Both the position numbers and the translations under genes were made by a program. DNA of 64,000 bases. It comes from Alloalcanivorax venustensis ISO4 (lineage in GTDB: Bacteria; Pseudomonadota; Gammaproteobacteria; Pseudomonadales; Alcanivoracaceae). The stretch lies in the NCBI RefSeq assembly GCF_015356855.1, contig NZ_ARXR01000006.1:62001-126000 (forward strand), in the 5' to 3' direction. Below, one piece after another: positions 53,236 to 61,447 of the stretch; position 1 is the stretch's first letter; every line of letters begins with the position of its first letter. Below the pieces are notes generated by a model. It was not told where the DNA came from. It did no database searches and was given only the letters and a program-made list of their open reading frames with translations.

Positions 53236-54100
53236 CCTGTTCTCCTTGCTGTTGAGTGATTGATTCGGCGTCGTCCATTCGCTTCGCCACCGCCTGGTAG
53301 TCGCCCGGCTCGCACGGCAGCCAGGCCGGCGTCGGCGGGTCCCCGGCCAGGGCCGGTCCCGCGCAAAGAAAGGCGCCTTCGGGCTGTTGCTCCGGCCACA
53401 GCTGAGCGATCTGCCGGCGTGCCGGGCGCTCGCCGAGCATCCACACCACGCCGGCCAGACGCGGCTCCGCCAGCCAGGGGGTCAGCGCCGGCCAGGCCAC
53501 CGGCGTTTCCAGGCACCACACCGGCCGGTCCGCCACCGCCGCCTGAATCAGCGCCGGCAGCGGATCGCCCACCGCCATCACCAGCCAGGCCCGCTCGCGT
53601 CGACCCGGCGCCCGGGCCAGAAGCCGGCCGGCCAGCTTCTGGCGCAGAAAGCTGTCCAGCAGCGCCTGGGACGCACCGAGGCCCGGCAGCGCGCGCAGAT
53701 GATCGCGCAACGGGTCGCAAAATCCCGTGACCACCCGACCCAGCGGATAGTCGCCGGTGAGCCGCTGGAACAACTGCTCGAGACGACGCACGTTGCGCGC
53801 CTCCAGGGCCAGCAGTGCATCTTCCATGGCGTCCCGCCAGGGGCCGGCCACCTCGGTCACCGGGCCGCCATCCTGCTCCAGTACCGGGCGCACCTGGCTG
53901 ATCGGCAGCCCCCGATCCAGCCAGGACAGAATCCGCTCGATCACCGCCAGATCCTGGTCGCTGTAGCGGCGGTGGCCGCGCTCGGTGCGCGCCGGCCGGA
54001 TCAGCCCGTAGCGGCGCTCCCAGGCGCGCAGCGTCACCGGGTGCACACCGCTTTGCCGGCTCACCGCCTGAATGCTGTAACCGTCGTCGAAAGCTTTCAT
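53213..54100 (-). CDS. MerR-family regulator, LitR/PplR-like
   Basis: A 295-residue protein with a MerR winged helix (SIQAVSRQSGVHPVTLRAWE, RRYGLIRPARTERGHRRYSD) and a long C-terminal domain of the size of a cobalamin-binding region. The expected B12 signatures (a W...EH motif and His-x-Asp-xx-Gly) are not visible. The protein may therefore be a B12-free (class II-like) member, for which a partner photoreceptor has been reported in Pseudomonas. The location inside the photolyase operon, and the operator at 55111-55134, support light-responsive autoregulation. Confidence 0.8.
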   Translation of the reverse strand: MKAFDDGYSIQAVSRQSGVHPVTLRAWERRYGLIRPARTERGHRRYSDQDLAVIERILSWLDRGLPISQVRPVLEQDGGPVTEVAGPWRDAMEDALLALEARNVRRLEQLFQRLTGDYPLGRVVTGFCDPLRDHLRALPGLGASQALLDSFLRQKLAGRLLARAPGRRERAWLVMAVGDPLPALIQAAVADRPVWCLETPVAWPALTPWLAEPRLAGVVWMLGERPARRQIAQLWPEQQPEGAFLCAGPALAGDPPTPAWLPCEPGDYQAVAKRMDDAESITQQQGEQGATGLVS

Positions 54101-54107
54101 GGCTGTC

Positions 54108-55082
54108 TCATACCCGGTTGCGCAGCCCCAGCGCGTCCGGGTAGGGGCGCAGGTACTGCTGGGTGGCCAGGTAGGGCTGCTCCACCTTGCTCTGGGCGGC
54201 GCGCAGCATCGTCATCGGCACCACCAGCGGCACCTCGCCGCGCAGATAGGCGTCGATCTGTTCGTGGATCGCGGCGCGGTCCTGCTCGCCCAGCTCGTCT
54301 CGCAGAAAGCCCATCAAATGCAGCATGGTGTTGACGTGGGCGCCCGGCGAGATGCGCTTGGCCATGGCCGGCATAAAGGCGTGGATATAGTCGTCGGCGA
54401 TGTCCGCCAACGGTCGCTTCTTAAGGTCGGCGAGCAGCGGCCCCAGGCGCCGATAGGTGGCCTGGCAGTGGGCCAGAAGCTGGAATTTATGGCGGCTGTG
54501 GAAGTCGATCAGGCCCTTGGCGGTCAGGCCGCCCTCGCGCTCGGTCAGCCGGCACCAGTCGTCGTAGACGAACACACGCTCGACGAAGTTCTCACGCAGG
54601 CGGTCATCGTTAAGACGGCCCTCCTCTTCCACCGGCATCAGCGGAAAACGGTCCATCAACGCCGCCGCGAACAGGCCGCTGGCGTCGCGCCGCGCCACCT
54701 CGCCGTCCTCGCGGTAAACGCGAATGCGCTCCATGCCGCAGCTCGGCGACTTGGCCATCAGCACGAAGCCGCGCAGATCCGCCAGCCGCTCCACGGCCTC
54801 GGTCACGAAGCCGTCCATCAGAGCAGTAAAATCCCGGTCGCCGCGGGTCGCCTTGAGGCGCACGCCGTCGTCGGTCTCCACCAAGTGCATGGCCGGCCGC
54901 GGCGTGGACAGCCCGGCGCCCATCTCCGGACACAGGGAGCGGAACCGGAAATAGCGCGCCAGCACCCCGGTGCAATAGCGGGAATGCTTATGGCCGCCGT
55001 CGTGGCGCACCTCGCGGCCCATCAGGCAGGCACTGATGCCCACCGGAATCCGCTGATCGTCGCTGTCTGAATGCCGCCCCAT
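54108..55082 (-). CDS. DUF523 and DUF1722 (YbgA-family) protein
   Basis: A 324-residue fusion of DUF523 (PVGISACLMGREVRHDGGHK, FRSLCPEMGAGLSTPRPAM, AKSPSCGMERIRVY) with DUF1722/YbgA (LIDFHSRHKFQLLAHCQATY, THMLHLMGFLRDELG-like ending). The conserved cysteines of the DUF523 half suggest a metal site. YbgA-type genes stand beside phr in E. coli and many light regulons. Homologues have been linked to tRNA thiolation-reversal (2-thiouracil desulfidase) activity. It is the first gene of the operon, with the operator just upstream. Confidence 0.9.
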   Translation of the reverse strand: MGRHSDSDDQRIPVGISACLMGREVRHDGGHKHSRYCTGVLARYFRFRSLCPEMGAGLSTPRPAMHLVETDDGVRLKATRGDRDFTALMDGFVTEAVERLADLRGFVLMAKSPSCGMERIRVYREDGEVARRDASGLFAAALMDRFPLMPVEEEGRLNDDRLRENFVERVFVYDDWCRLTEREGGLTAKGLIDFHSRHKFQLLAHCQATYRRLGPLLADLKKRPLADIADDYIHAFMPAMAKRISPGAHVNTMLHLMGFLRDELGEQDRAAIHEQIDAYLRGEVPLVVPMTMLRAAQSKVEQPYLATQQYLRPYPDALGLRNRV

Positions 55083-55110
55083 GGTTGCCTCCGTCCGGTG
55101 CGCTTGAAGC

Positions 55111-55149
55111 TGTACAAACCGTTATAGTTGTACAAGTCTCGGGCGTCAC
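55111..55149 (-). promoter_or_regulatory. Promoter with TGTACA-N12-TGTACA operator of the photolyase operon
   Basis: TGTACA occurs at 55111-55116 and 55129-55134, separated by exactly 12 bases. A T(G/A)TACA-N12-TGTA(C/T)A-type direct repeat has, as I recall, been described for the LitR/PplR regulators of Pseudomonas. On the minus strand GTGACG (55144-55149), a 17-bp spacer and TATAAC (55121-55126) form a promoter whose -10 lies between the two half-sites. Binding would block the promoter 30 bp ahead of the DUF523/1722 gene. Confidence 0.75.
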
Positions 55150-55254
55150 CCATGAAGGCTTTGTGAAGCAGGTCTCAAGGTGAAACGATGAAGGCGGGAA
55201 AGCAGGGACATTTAAAGCTGTTTTACACACGGCGGCGCGGGATCGTGGCACAGT

Positions 55255-55376
55255 GAATTCGCGTTGCTGGCCACGGACGGTCAACGTCTCCCCCAGGACG
55301 TCACGCAACGCGCATCCCCCCTTCCTTCAGGCATTTGAAGGAACCCCAGGCCGCCTCCCCCCAGGCGGCCTTTTTT
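55255..55376 (+). ncRNA. Candidate structured RNA with intrinsic terminator
   Basis: The + strand can fold into three hairpins. The first has outer stem CGCGTTG (55261-55267) with CAACGCG (55307-55313) and inner stem ACGTC/GACGT. The second is TTCCTTCA/TGAAGGAA (55322-55343), and the third is the terminator GGCCGCCT/AGGCGGCC (55349-55370) followed by TTTTTT. Short frames here look non-coding. GGA triplets occur in several single-stranded parts. No confident promoter is seen. The stretch could be a short sRNA transcribed away from the photolyase operon. Confidence 0.45.
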
Positions 55377-55440
55377 ATGCCCGCGGCATTCAGAAAGGTT
55401 GGCTCTTTAGGTGTTCGGTGCTCCGTATCGGAGACGCGGT

Positions 55441-55536
55441 GCAATGGTGGTGCCTTCCGGGATCGCTCAAGCCGTCCATGGCCGCTCTCATTTGGCCATC
55501 CATGGCCAAATAGGTCCCTCCAGGCACCACCATTGC
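55441..55536. repeat. Palindromic element downstream of modC
   Basis: GCAATGGTGGTGCCT (55441-55455) pairs perfectly with AGGCACCACCATTGC (55522-55536). Inside lies a second palindrome TTTGGCCAT-CC-ATGGCCAAA (55491-55510). No reading frame is evident. The nested structure resembles a non-autonomous palindromic repeat or an RNA-stabilising element at the end of the nas-moa-mod transcript. TTTGTGGGAGC REP-like copies lie just beyond (55604-55633). Confidence 0.7.
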
Positions 55537-55655
55537 CCCGCTCACTCTGCAGCGGAACCGCCACGGGTCAGAAGAACCGTCAGGACCTTTCTACGAAGCT
55601 GGGTTTGTGGGAGCAAGTCTTGTGGGAGCAGGTCCCGGATACTGAGCACCAATCT

Positions 55656-56687
55656 CTAAAACTCCGTAAGCAACGACACCGCCGAAGCCTTGAACAGCAG
55701 AACCACCCGGCCACCCTCATGCAACCCGAGCCGCGCCTGACTCCGCACCGTCACCCGCGCCTGGATCGACTGCCGCTCGCACAGAGATTCCACCAGCACT
55801 CCGGAATCCTGCACCGTGACACCGGTGATGCGCGCCGGCAGCTGGTTCATCAGGCTCACGCCGGCCAGCTCGGCGACGCTCAGGGCCACGTCGTCGGCGT
55901 GCAGCAGCAGGCGCACCGGCGTGCCCGCCGGCGGCAGGCGCGGGGTACGCACCCACAGGGTTCGTGCGCCGAAGGCCACCGGAAGCAGGCCGGCTTCCGC
56001 CTGCCCGGAGAGAGCCTCCCCCAACAGCACCGAGCACGGCGAGGCCTGACCCTGGTAGCGTCGCAAACCCGGCAGCAAGGCACCGCAATAAGAGACGCCG
56101 CCGGGTTCCAGGATCGCCACCTGGTCGCAGAGCCGGGCGATGTCTTCGATCTGGTGGGCTACCAGCACCACGTCGCAGCCCAGGCGCCGGGTGAGGGCCT
56201 GCAGCTTGGGATAGAGGCGGTGCCGGCTGTCGTCGTCGAGCGCGGAAAACGGCTCATCCAGCAGCAGCAGGCGTGGCCGGCGCAGTAACGCCAGCGCCAG
56301 CGACACCCGGCGGCGCTGGCCGCCGCTTAACTGCGGGGGACAGAGAGGGCGCAAACCGTCGATGTCGAGATCCCGGATCAGCTCGCCGGTCAGGTCACCG
56401 GTTTGATGGTGGCGCGCCACCCGCCGCAGGTGCCGGGCCACGGTCCAGTGATCAATCAGCGCCGGGGTTTGCGACACCAGCGACACCCGGCGGGCCAGCG
56501 CCGCCGGCGTCACCGCCCGGTCTTCGACACGCAAACGGTGAGCCGCCGGGTTGAGGCCGGCCAGCGCCCGCAGCAGCGTGCTCTTGCCCACCCCGGAGTG
56601 CCCCAGCAGGCCGAGCCATCCGCTTTGCGCCCGCACCCGGGCGCGCAGGGCCACCGGCGCCGCGAGGGTGACATCAAAATCGATCAT
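55656..56687 (-). CDS. modC: Molybdate ABC transporter ATP-binding protein
   Basis: A 343-residue ABC ATPase. Walker A is LGLLGHSGVGKSTLLRALAG, the signature motif is PQLSGGQRRRVSLALALLRR, and Walker B is LLLLDEPFSALDDDSRHRLY. The C-terminal TOBE/MopI-type domain (MNQLPARITGVTVQDSGVLV) binds molybdate. It energises uptake through ModB. It overlaps modB by 14 nt and is the last gene of the long leftward nas-moa-mod run. Confidence 0.95.
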   Translation of the reverse strand: MIDFDVTLAAPVALRARVRAQSGWLGLLGHSGVGKSTLLRALAGLNPAAHRLRVEDRAVTPAALARRVSLVSQTPALIDHWTVARHLRRVARHHQTGDLTGELIRDLDIDGLRPLCPPQLSGGQRRRVSLALALLRRPRLLLLDEPFSALDDDSRHRLYPKLQALTRRLGCDVVLVAHQIEDIARLCDQVAILEPGGVSYCGALLPGLRRYQGQASPCSVLLGEALSGQAEAGLLPVAFGARTLWVRTPRLPPAGTPVRLLLHADDVALSVAELAGVSLMNQLPARITGVTVQDSGVLVESLCERQSIQARVTVRSQARLGLHEGGRVVLLFKASAVSLLTEF

Positions 56688-57354
56688 GGCGGCGGCCGCT
56701 CCATTGCGACAGCAACACCGTGGCCACGGCGATCGCCATCATGGTCAGCGCCAGCCGGTTGGCGGCCTGGTAGTTCATTTGCTCGACATGCTCAAACAAG
56801 GCCACCGACAGCACCCGGGTTTCGCCGGGAATATTGCCGCCGATCATCAGCACCACGCCGAACTCACCCAGGGTGTGGGCGAAGCAGAGCAAGGCGGCGC
56901 TCACCAGCGCCGGCCGGATACCGGGGATAACGATAAACAGAAACCGGTACCAGCCCGGGAAGCCGAGCACCCTGCCCGCTTCATCCAGGGCCGGGCCGCT
57001 TTGCTGCAAGGCCGCTTCCAGGGGACGAAACGCGAACGGCAGGCTGTAGATCAGAGAGCCGATCAGAATGCCGGTAAAGCTGAACGCCAGTTGCTGGTCG
57101 AACAGGCGCGCCAGCAAGGAGCCGGGCGGATGCGCCGGGGAAAACGCCACCAGCAGGTAGTAGCCGAGCACGGTAGGCGGCAACACCAGCGGCAGCATCA
57201 CCAGGGATTGGATCAGGCTCCGCCCGCGCGAGTCGCGGCGCACCAGCAACCAGGCCAGCGGCAGGCACACAGCCACCAGAATAACGGTAGTGGTGGCGGC
57301 CAGTTTGACCGTCAGCAACAGGGCCTGGGCGTCACCGCTAGCGAGCCAGGGCAT
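56674..57354 (-). CDS. modB: Molybdate ABC transporter permease
   Basis: A 226-residue inner membrane permease with five or six helices. The permease loop is EAGRVLGFPGWYRFLFIVIP, and the LPPTVLGYYLLVAF and HTLGEFGVVLMIGGNIPGET segments are typical of ModB. It overlaps both modA (17 nt) and modC (14 nt), indicating translational coupling. Confidence 0.96.
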   Translation of the reverse strand: MPWLASGDAQALLLTVKLAATTTVILVAVCLPLAWLLVRRDSRGRSLIQSLVMLPLVLPPTVLGYYLLVAFSPAHPPGSLLARLFDQQLAFSFTGILIGSLIYSLPFAFRPLEAALQQSGPALDEAGRVLGFPGWYRFLFIVIPGIRPALVSAALLCFAHTLGEFGVVLMIGGNIPGETRVLSVALFEHVEQMNYQAANRLALTMMAIAVATVLLSQWSGRRHDRF

Positions 57355-58108
57355 CGGTGCCTCCTGGTAAGGCGTAGCCGGCGGCGCGAATCAGCCGGCC
57401 CGCCCGCTCGGAGAACAGAAACGCCATAAAGGCTTCGGCCAGCGGATCGCCGGGGTTCACCACCACGCCCTGCTGCACCAGCGGCCGGTGCCAGTCGGCG
57501 GGCAGCACACGGTATTCACCCCGCCGCGCTTGAATCAGGCTCAGCGCCACCAGCCCCAGGTCGGCGTTGCCGCCGTCCACCAACTGGGTGGCTTGGCTGA
57601 CATTGGCGGCGACCACGATTCGCCAGCGCGGCGCCGGCCGCGCATCGCGGTAGCGGGCGATGGCCGCTTCGGCGGCGCGGCCGTAGGGCGCGGTGGCCGG
57701 GTTGGCGATGGCCAGGGTGTATTGGCGCTCGCCGTTCAAACCCAGACCACGTGGGTCCCAGATCGCCAGCCGCCCCAGCGCGTAGGTGCGCGGCACGCTA
57801 CTGCCGTTGTTCCGGTGCAGCGCCGCCGGGTAGGCGCTGTCGGCGGACAGGAACAGCTGGTATGGGGCGCCGTGGCGAATCTGCTGGTAAAGGTGGCCGG
57901 ACGCGCCGCTGATCAAATCCAGCGCCACCTGGGGATGATCTTCGTTGAACAGAACGGCCAGCTTTTTCAGGGTGGGATAGAAATTGCTGGCGCAGGCAAT
58001 GCGTAATTCGCCCTCTTCCCGCGCCTCAACCGGGGGCGCGAGACAGAACGCCACCAACATTAGCAGCCCGACTGCTTGCCGGCCGATTCGCTTCCCGGCG
58101 CGGCTCAT
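57338..58108 (-). CDS. modA: Molybdate-binding periplasmic protein
   Basis: A 256-residue substrate-binding protein. ATG 58108 (MSRAGKRIGRQAVGLLMLVA) begins the signal peptide one base after the moaE stop. The longer upstream frame lies inside moaE. Mature-protein features include LRIACASNFYPTLKKLAVLF, ISGASGHLYQQIRHGAPYQL, LFLSADSAYP and NVSQATQLVDGGNADLGLVA. It binds oxyanions (molybdate/tungstate) and delivers them to ModB. Confidence 0.95.
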   Translation of the reverse strand: MSRAGKRIGRQAVGLLMLVAFCLAPPVEAREEGELRIACASNFYPTLKKLAVLFNEDHPQVALDLISGASGHLYQQIRHGAPYQLFLSADSAYPAALHRNNGSSVPRTYALGRLAIWDPRGLGLNGERQYTLAIANPATAPYGRAAEAAIARYRDARPAPRWRIVVAANVSQATQLVDGGNADLGLVALSLIQARRGEYRVLPADWHRPLVQQGVVVNPGDPLAEAFMAFLFSERAGRLIRAAGYALPGGTDALAR

Positions 58109-58109
58109 C

Positions 58110-58568
58110 TCACAGCGCCACGGCGTCAGCGTACCAGCGCCCGGCGGCGCGGACGTCGTTGGCAGCGGCATCAAGCCAGCGGGCGCCGTCGGGGCAATGC
58201 TCTTTTTTCCAGAACGGCGCCCGGGTTTTGAGCTGGTCGATCAGGAAATGGGCCGCCTGAAACGCTTCGGCGCGGTGGCGGGTGGCCACCGCCACGAACA
58301 CGATCTGCTCGCCGGCGGCGAGCCGGCCGACCCGGTGCAGCAGACGCACCGCGCGGCAATCCCAGCGGCGCCGCGCCTCGTCCACGAAGCCCTGCAACTG
58401 GCGCTCGCACATGCCGGGGTAATGCTCCAGCTCCAGCGCCTGCACGGCGCCGTCGCCGCCGCGCACCCGGCCGACGAAGAACACCACCGCGCCGGCCTCC
58501 CCGGCCTGCTCGCAAAGCCGCCGGTACTGGTCGCCCACATCGAAGTCGTCTTGCTGCACCGAGATCAT
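58110..58568 (-). CDS. moaE: Molybdopterin synthase large subunit
   Basis: A 152-residue protein with the MoaE signature VVFFVGRVRGGDGAVQALEL, AVRLLHRVGRLAAGEQIVFV and the active-site lysine region RAPFWKKEHCPDGARWLDA. With MoaD it converts cPMP to molybdopterin. It begins one base after the moaD stop. Confidence 0.96.
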   Translation of the reverse strand: MISVQQDDFDVGDQYRRLCEQAGEAGAVVFFVGRVRGGDGAVQALELEHYPGMCERQLQGFVDEARRRWDCRAVRLLHRVGRLAAGEQIVFVAVATRHRAEAFQAAHFLIDQLKTRAPFWKKEHCPDGARWLDAAANDVRAAGRWYADAVAL

Positions 58569-58814
58569 CTAGCCTCCGGTCACCGGGGGAAAGAACGCCA
58601 CTTCGTCGCCGTCGCGCACCGGCGTCTGGCCGTTGGCCATTTCCTGATTCACCGCGCTCAGCAAGCGGCCGTCCAGGTGCGCCGCCCAGTGCGGGTATTG
58701 GTGAATCAGATGCCGGCGCAACGCCGCCACCGACAGCGGCGACGGCGGGCACAGGTCGAGGAAGTCGCAGTCCAGCGCTTCCCGCAGGCGGGCGAAAAAG
58801 CGTATCCGGATCAT
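58569..58814 (-). CDS. moaD: Molybdopterin synthase sulfur carrier subunit
   Basis: An 81-residue ubiquitin-like protein, [20 protein letters not shown] at the start and ending FFPPVTGG, whose terminal di-glycine is thiocarboxylated. ATG 58814 overlaps the moaC stop (ATGA). The frame extends far upstream inside moaC, but that part is non-coding. Confidence 0.95.
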   Translation of the reverse strand: MIRIRFFARLREALDCDFLDLCPPSPLSVAALRRHLIHQYPHWAAHLDGRLLSAVNQEMANGQTPVRDGDEVAFFPPVTGG

Positions 58815-59293
58815 GCCTGCGCCCCCCGGTGCCAGTCGCCGCCGGCGCCGCCGCTCTTGGTCTCCAGGCGGACCGTGTCGATCGACATGCCCCGGTCCAC
58901 CGCCTTGCACATGTCGTAGAGCGTCAGGCCCGCCACCGACACGGCGGTGAGCGCTTCCATCTCCACCCCGGTGGGCGCGGTGGTTTTGCACTGGGCCTGG
59001 ATATGGATGGTGCCGTTGTCGTGGTCCAGCTCGAACTCAACCGTGACACCGCTGAGCGGAATCTGGTGGCAGAGCGGGATCAGCTCCCAGCACTTCTTCG
59101 CCGCCTGGATCGCGGCGATACGCGCCACCGCCAGCACATCGCCTTTTTTCAGACCGTTGTCGCAGATCAGCGCCAGGGTGGCCGGCGCCGCCCGCACCCG
59201 GCCGCTGGCTCGGGCCACCCGGGCGCTGTCGGTCTTGGCGGACACATCCACCATGTGCGCGTGGCCGTTCTGGTCAGTGTGCGTCAGCGACAT
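58811..59293 (-). CDS. moaC: Cyclic pyranopterin monophosphate synthase
   Basis: A 160-residue protein. Active-site regions are [20 protein letters not shown] and [20 protein letters not shown], then [20 protein letters not shown]. MoaC converts the product of MoaA to cPMP. Its start overlaps moaB by 20 nt. Confidence 0.97.
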   Translation of the reverse strand: MSLTHTDQNGHAHMVDVSAKTDSARVARASGRVRAAPATLALICDNGLKKGDVLAVARIAAIQAAKKCWELIPLCHQIPLSGVTVEFELDHDNGTIHIQAQCKTTAPTGVEMEALTAVSVAGLTLYDMCKAVDRGMSIDTVRLETKSGGAGGDWHRGAQA

Positions 59294-59870
59294 GGGCCGG
59301 CCCTCCGTTGTCGGTTTCGCGGCTGTCGCAGGCGCGGTCCGCGCCCTTCAGATGCGACACGAAATTGCACGGCCGGTGGGCGGCGTCCAGCTGCTCCACC
59401 AGGATGCGGTCCCAGGCCAGCCGACAGGCGTTGGTGCTGCCCGGCAGGCACACCACCAGGGTGCCGTTGGCCAGCCCGGCCACGCAGCGGGACTGCAGGG
59501 TGGAGGTGCCGATCTCCTCCAGGGAGAGCGCCCGGAACAGCTCGCCGAAGCCGTCCACGGTTTTGTCGAACAGCACGCTGACCGCCTCCGGGGTGCTGTC
59601 GCGACCGCTGAAGCCGGTGCCGCCGGTGATCAGCACCACCTGCACGGCGGGATCGGCGATCCAGCGGGACACCTCGGCGCGGATCAGGTAGATGTCATCC
59701 ACCACCAGCCGCCGGTCGGCGTTGCGGTGGCCCTGCTCAAGCAGCCGGGAACGCAACAGATCGCCGGAGCTGTCCTCGGCCAGGGAGCGGCTGTCCGACA
59801 CGGTCAGCACGGCAATGTCCAGCGGCCGGGCGCAACGCGGTGCGGCCCGGGTCACGGGGGAAAGGGTCAT
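59274..59870 (-). CDS. moaB: MoaB/Mog-type molybdopterin adenylyltransferase family protein
   Basis: A 198-residue protein of the MoaB/Mog fold, with [40 protein letters not shown] and [20 protein letters not shown]. It has extra residues at both ends relative to E. coli MoaB. It probably adenylylates molybdopterin. No moeA is visible in the window. The start overlaps the mobA stop by ATGA. Confidence 0.92.
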   Translation of the reverse strand: MTLSPVTRAAPRCARPLDIAVLTVSDSRSLAEDSSGDLLRSRLLEQGHRNADRRLVVDDIYLIRAEVSRWIADPAVQVVLITGGTGFSGRDSTPEAVSVLFDKTVDGFGELFRALSLEEIGTSTLQSRCVAGLANGTLVVCLPGSTNACRLAWDRILVEQLDAAHRPCNFVSHLKGADRACDSRETDNGGPAHVADAH

Positions 59871-60448
59871 GATCCGATCTCCTTGCAGAGGGTTTGCGGG
59901 GCAGCGTCCAGGGCGGTCGCCCGGCGCCAGGCCTCCGGCGTATTGGTATTGAGAAAGGCGGCGGCGTCACCGCCGTCCAGTGCCCGGGCACGGAGCGCGC
60001 GCAGAAAGCCGCCCAGCGCCAGATCACCGCGCCGCAGCCGTTGCGCCAGCCGCTCCGGCAGGGCCGGATCGCCGCTCAGGTAGCAGGGCAAGAACGAGTG
60101 CCGGTAATAGCAGTGGCCGTGATCGCGGCCGGCGGCGATCAGCCCGCGCAGCAACGCCACCGACAGCAGCGGCATGTCCACCGGCACCACCAGGTAATCG
60201 ACCGCCGGACGGCTTCGCAGCACCGCATGAATGCCGCCCAGCGGCCCACGGTCCGGATAAAGGTCGGCGATGCAGCCGGGGGCGGCACGGCTGGTCACCA
60301 CCGCCTGGCAACCGGCCGCCCAGAGCCGCGCCCGCAGGTGGTCGAGCAGCGGCTGCCCGCGCCATTCCAGCAACGCCTTGTCACGGCCCATGCGTCGCGA
60401 GCCGCCGCCGGCCAGTACCACGCCGATCACACCGGGAGTGTCCTGCAT
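59867..60448 (-). CDS. mobA: Molybdenum cofactor guanylyltransferase
   Basis: A 193-residue nucleotidyltransferase. The N-terminus holds GVVLAGGGSRRMGRDKALLE with the GTP-binding loop, followed by LYPDRGPLGGIHAVLRSRP and LVVPVDMPLLSVALLRGL. It adds GMP to molybdenum cofactor to give bis-MGD, the form needed by NasA-type nitrate reductases. It begins one base after the moaA stop. Confidence 0.95.
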   Translation of the reverse strand: MQDTPGVIGVVLAGGGSRRMGRDKALLEWRGQPLLDHLRARLWAAGCQAVVTSRAAPGCIADLYPDRGPLGGIHAVLRSRPAVDYLVVPVDMPLLSVALLRGLIAAGRDHGHCYYRHSFLPCYLSGDPALPERLAQRLRRGDLALGGFLRALRARALDGGDAAAFLNTNTPEAWRRATALDAAPQTLCKEIGS

Positions 60449-60449
60449 G

Positions 60450-61421
60450 TCAGCCTCCGATCATGGCCAGGTGGCGGGTGGCGCCCGGGTCATGCCGATG
60501 CAGCCCGTGGCCGGCTTTCTTGCCCAGCACCAGGCGGTGCAAACGCCGCGATAACTGTTCCGGGGTGTCGTGTCGCAGAGCGTCGCGGAGCGAAATGCCA
60601 CCCTGGGAGAACAGACACAGCTGCAGGTCGCCCAGGGACGACACGCGCAGCCGGTTGCAGTCGTCGCAGAAGCCTTGTTTATAGGGGCGGATCAGCCCCA
60701 CTCGGCCGGCATGGCCGGGGTGGTCGAATTCCCGCGCCGGGCCGTCGTCCTCGCCACGGGCCCGGGGGCGCCAGCCGTTCGTGGCCAGCCAGTTTTCGAG
60801 AAGGTGGGCGGGGCGGTGCTGCTGGCGGAAAAACTCGCGGTTGTCGCCGGTTTCCATCAGTTCGATAAAGCGAGCGGTCACCGGACGGCGGCGCAGGTAG
60901 TCGGTGAACCGCGCCAGCTCGTCGCCGTTGTAGTGGCGCATCAACACCGCGTTGAGTTTCACCGGCATACCCAGTGCCAGGGCTTCATCCACCGCGTCGA
61001 GCACATCGCGCAGCCGGTCATGGCCGGTGATCATTTCGAACACCGCCGGCGTCAGGCTGTCGACGCTGAGGTTGATGCGGTCCAGGCCGGCTTTTTTCAG
61101 CGTCGCCAGCTTTGGCGCCAGCCGGTAGCCGTTGCTGGTCATCACCACCTCGCGGATCCCCGGCGTCTGTTTGCACAGTGCGATGATCTCCGGCAGGTCC
61201 TTGCGCAGGGTCGGCTCGCCGCCGGTGATGCGAATCTTGCGGGTGCCGCTGAGCGCGAAGGCGCGCACCAGGGTGCCGATCTCCTCCAGGCTGAGGGGCG
61301 TCGGCACGTTGTCGCCGCGTTGATAGCCACGCGGCAGGCAATACTCGCAGCGGTAGTTGCAGACCTCGGTGATGGAGAGGCGCAAATAGGTGAAGCGTCG
61401 GTTGAACTGATCGGTGAGCAT
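60450..61421 (-). CDS. moaA: GTP 3',8-cyclase
   Basis: A 323-residue radical SAM enzyme. ATG 61421 (MLTDQFNRRFTYLRLSITEV) follows GGCAGGAGAG. The N-terminal cluster is CNYRCEYC, and RKIRITGGEPTLRKDLPEII follows. The C-terminal second cluster is FCDDCNRLRVSSLGDLQLCL. The tail after DALRHD is altered and a bit shorter than in E. coli, but the GxG motif equivalent is replaced by PGATRHLAMIGG. It turns GTP into the cyclic precursor of molybdopterin. Confidence 0.95.
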   Translation of the reverse strand: MLTDQFNRRFTYLRLSITEVCNYRCEYCLPRGYQRGDNVPTPLSLEEIGTLVRAFALSGTRKIRITGGEPTLRKDLPEIIALCKQTPGIREVVMTSNGYRLAPKLATLKKAGLDRINLSVDSLTPAVFEMITGHDRLRDVLDAVDEALALGMPVKLNAVLMRHYNGDELARFTDYLRRRPVTARFIELMETGDNREFFRQQHRPAHLLENWLATNGWRPRARGEDDGPAREFDHPGHAGRVGLIRPYKQGFCDDCNRLRVSSLGDLQLCLFSQGGISLRDALRHDTPEQLSRRLHRLVLGKKAGHGLHRHDPGATRHLAMIGG

Positions 61422-61447
61422 GGTTTCTCTCCTGCCTTGGGGCCCGG

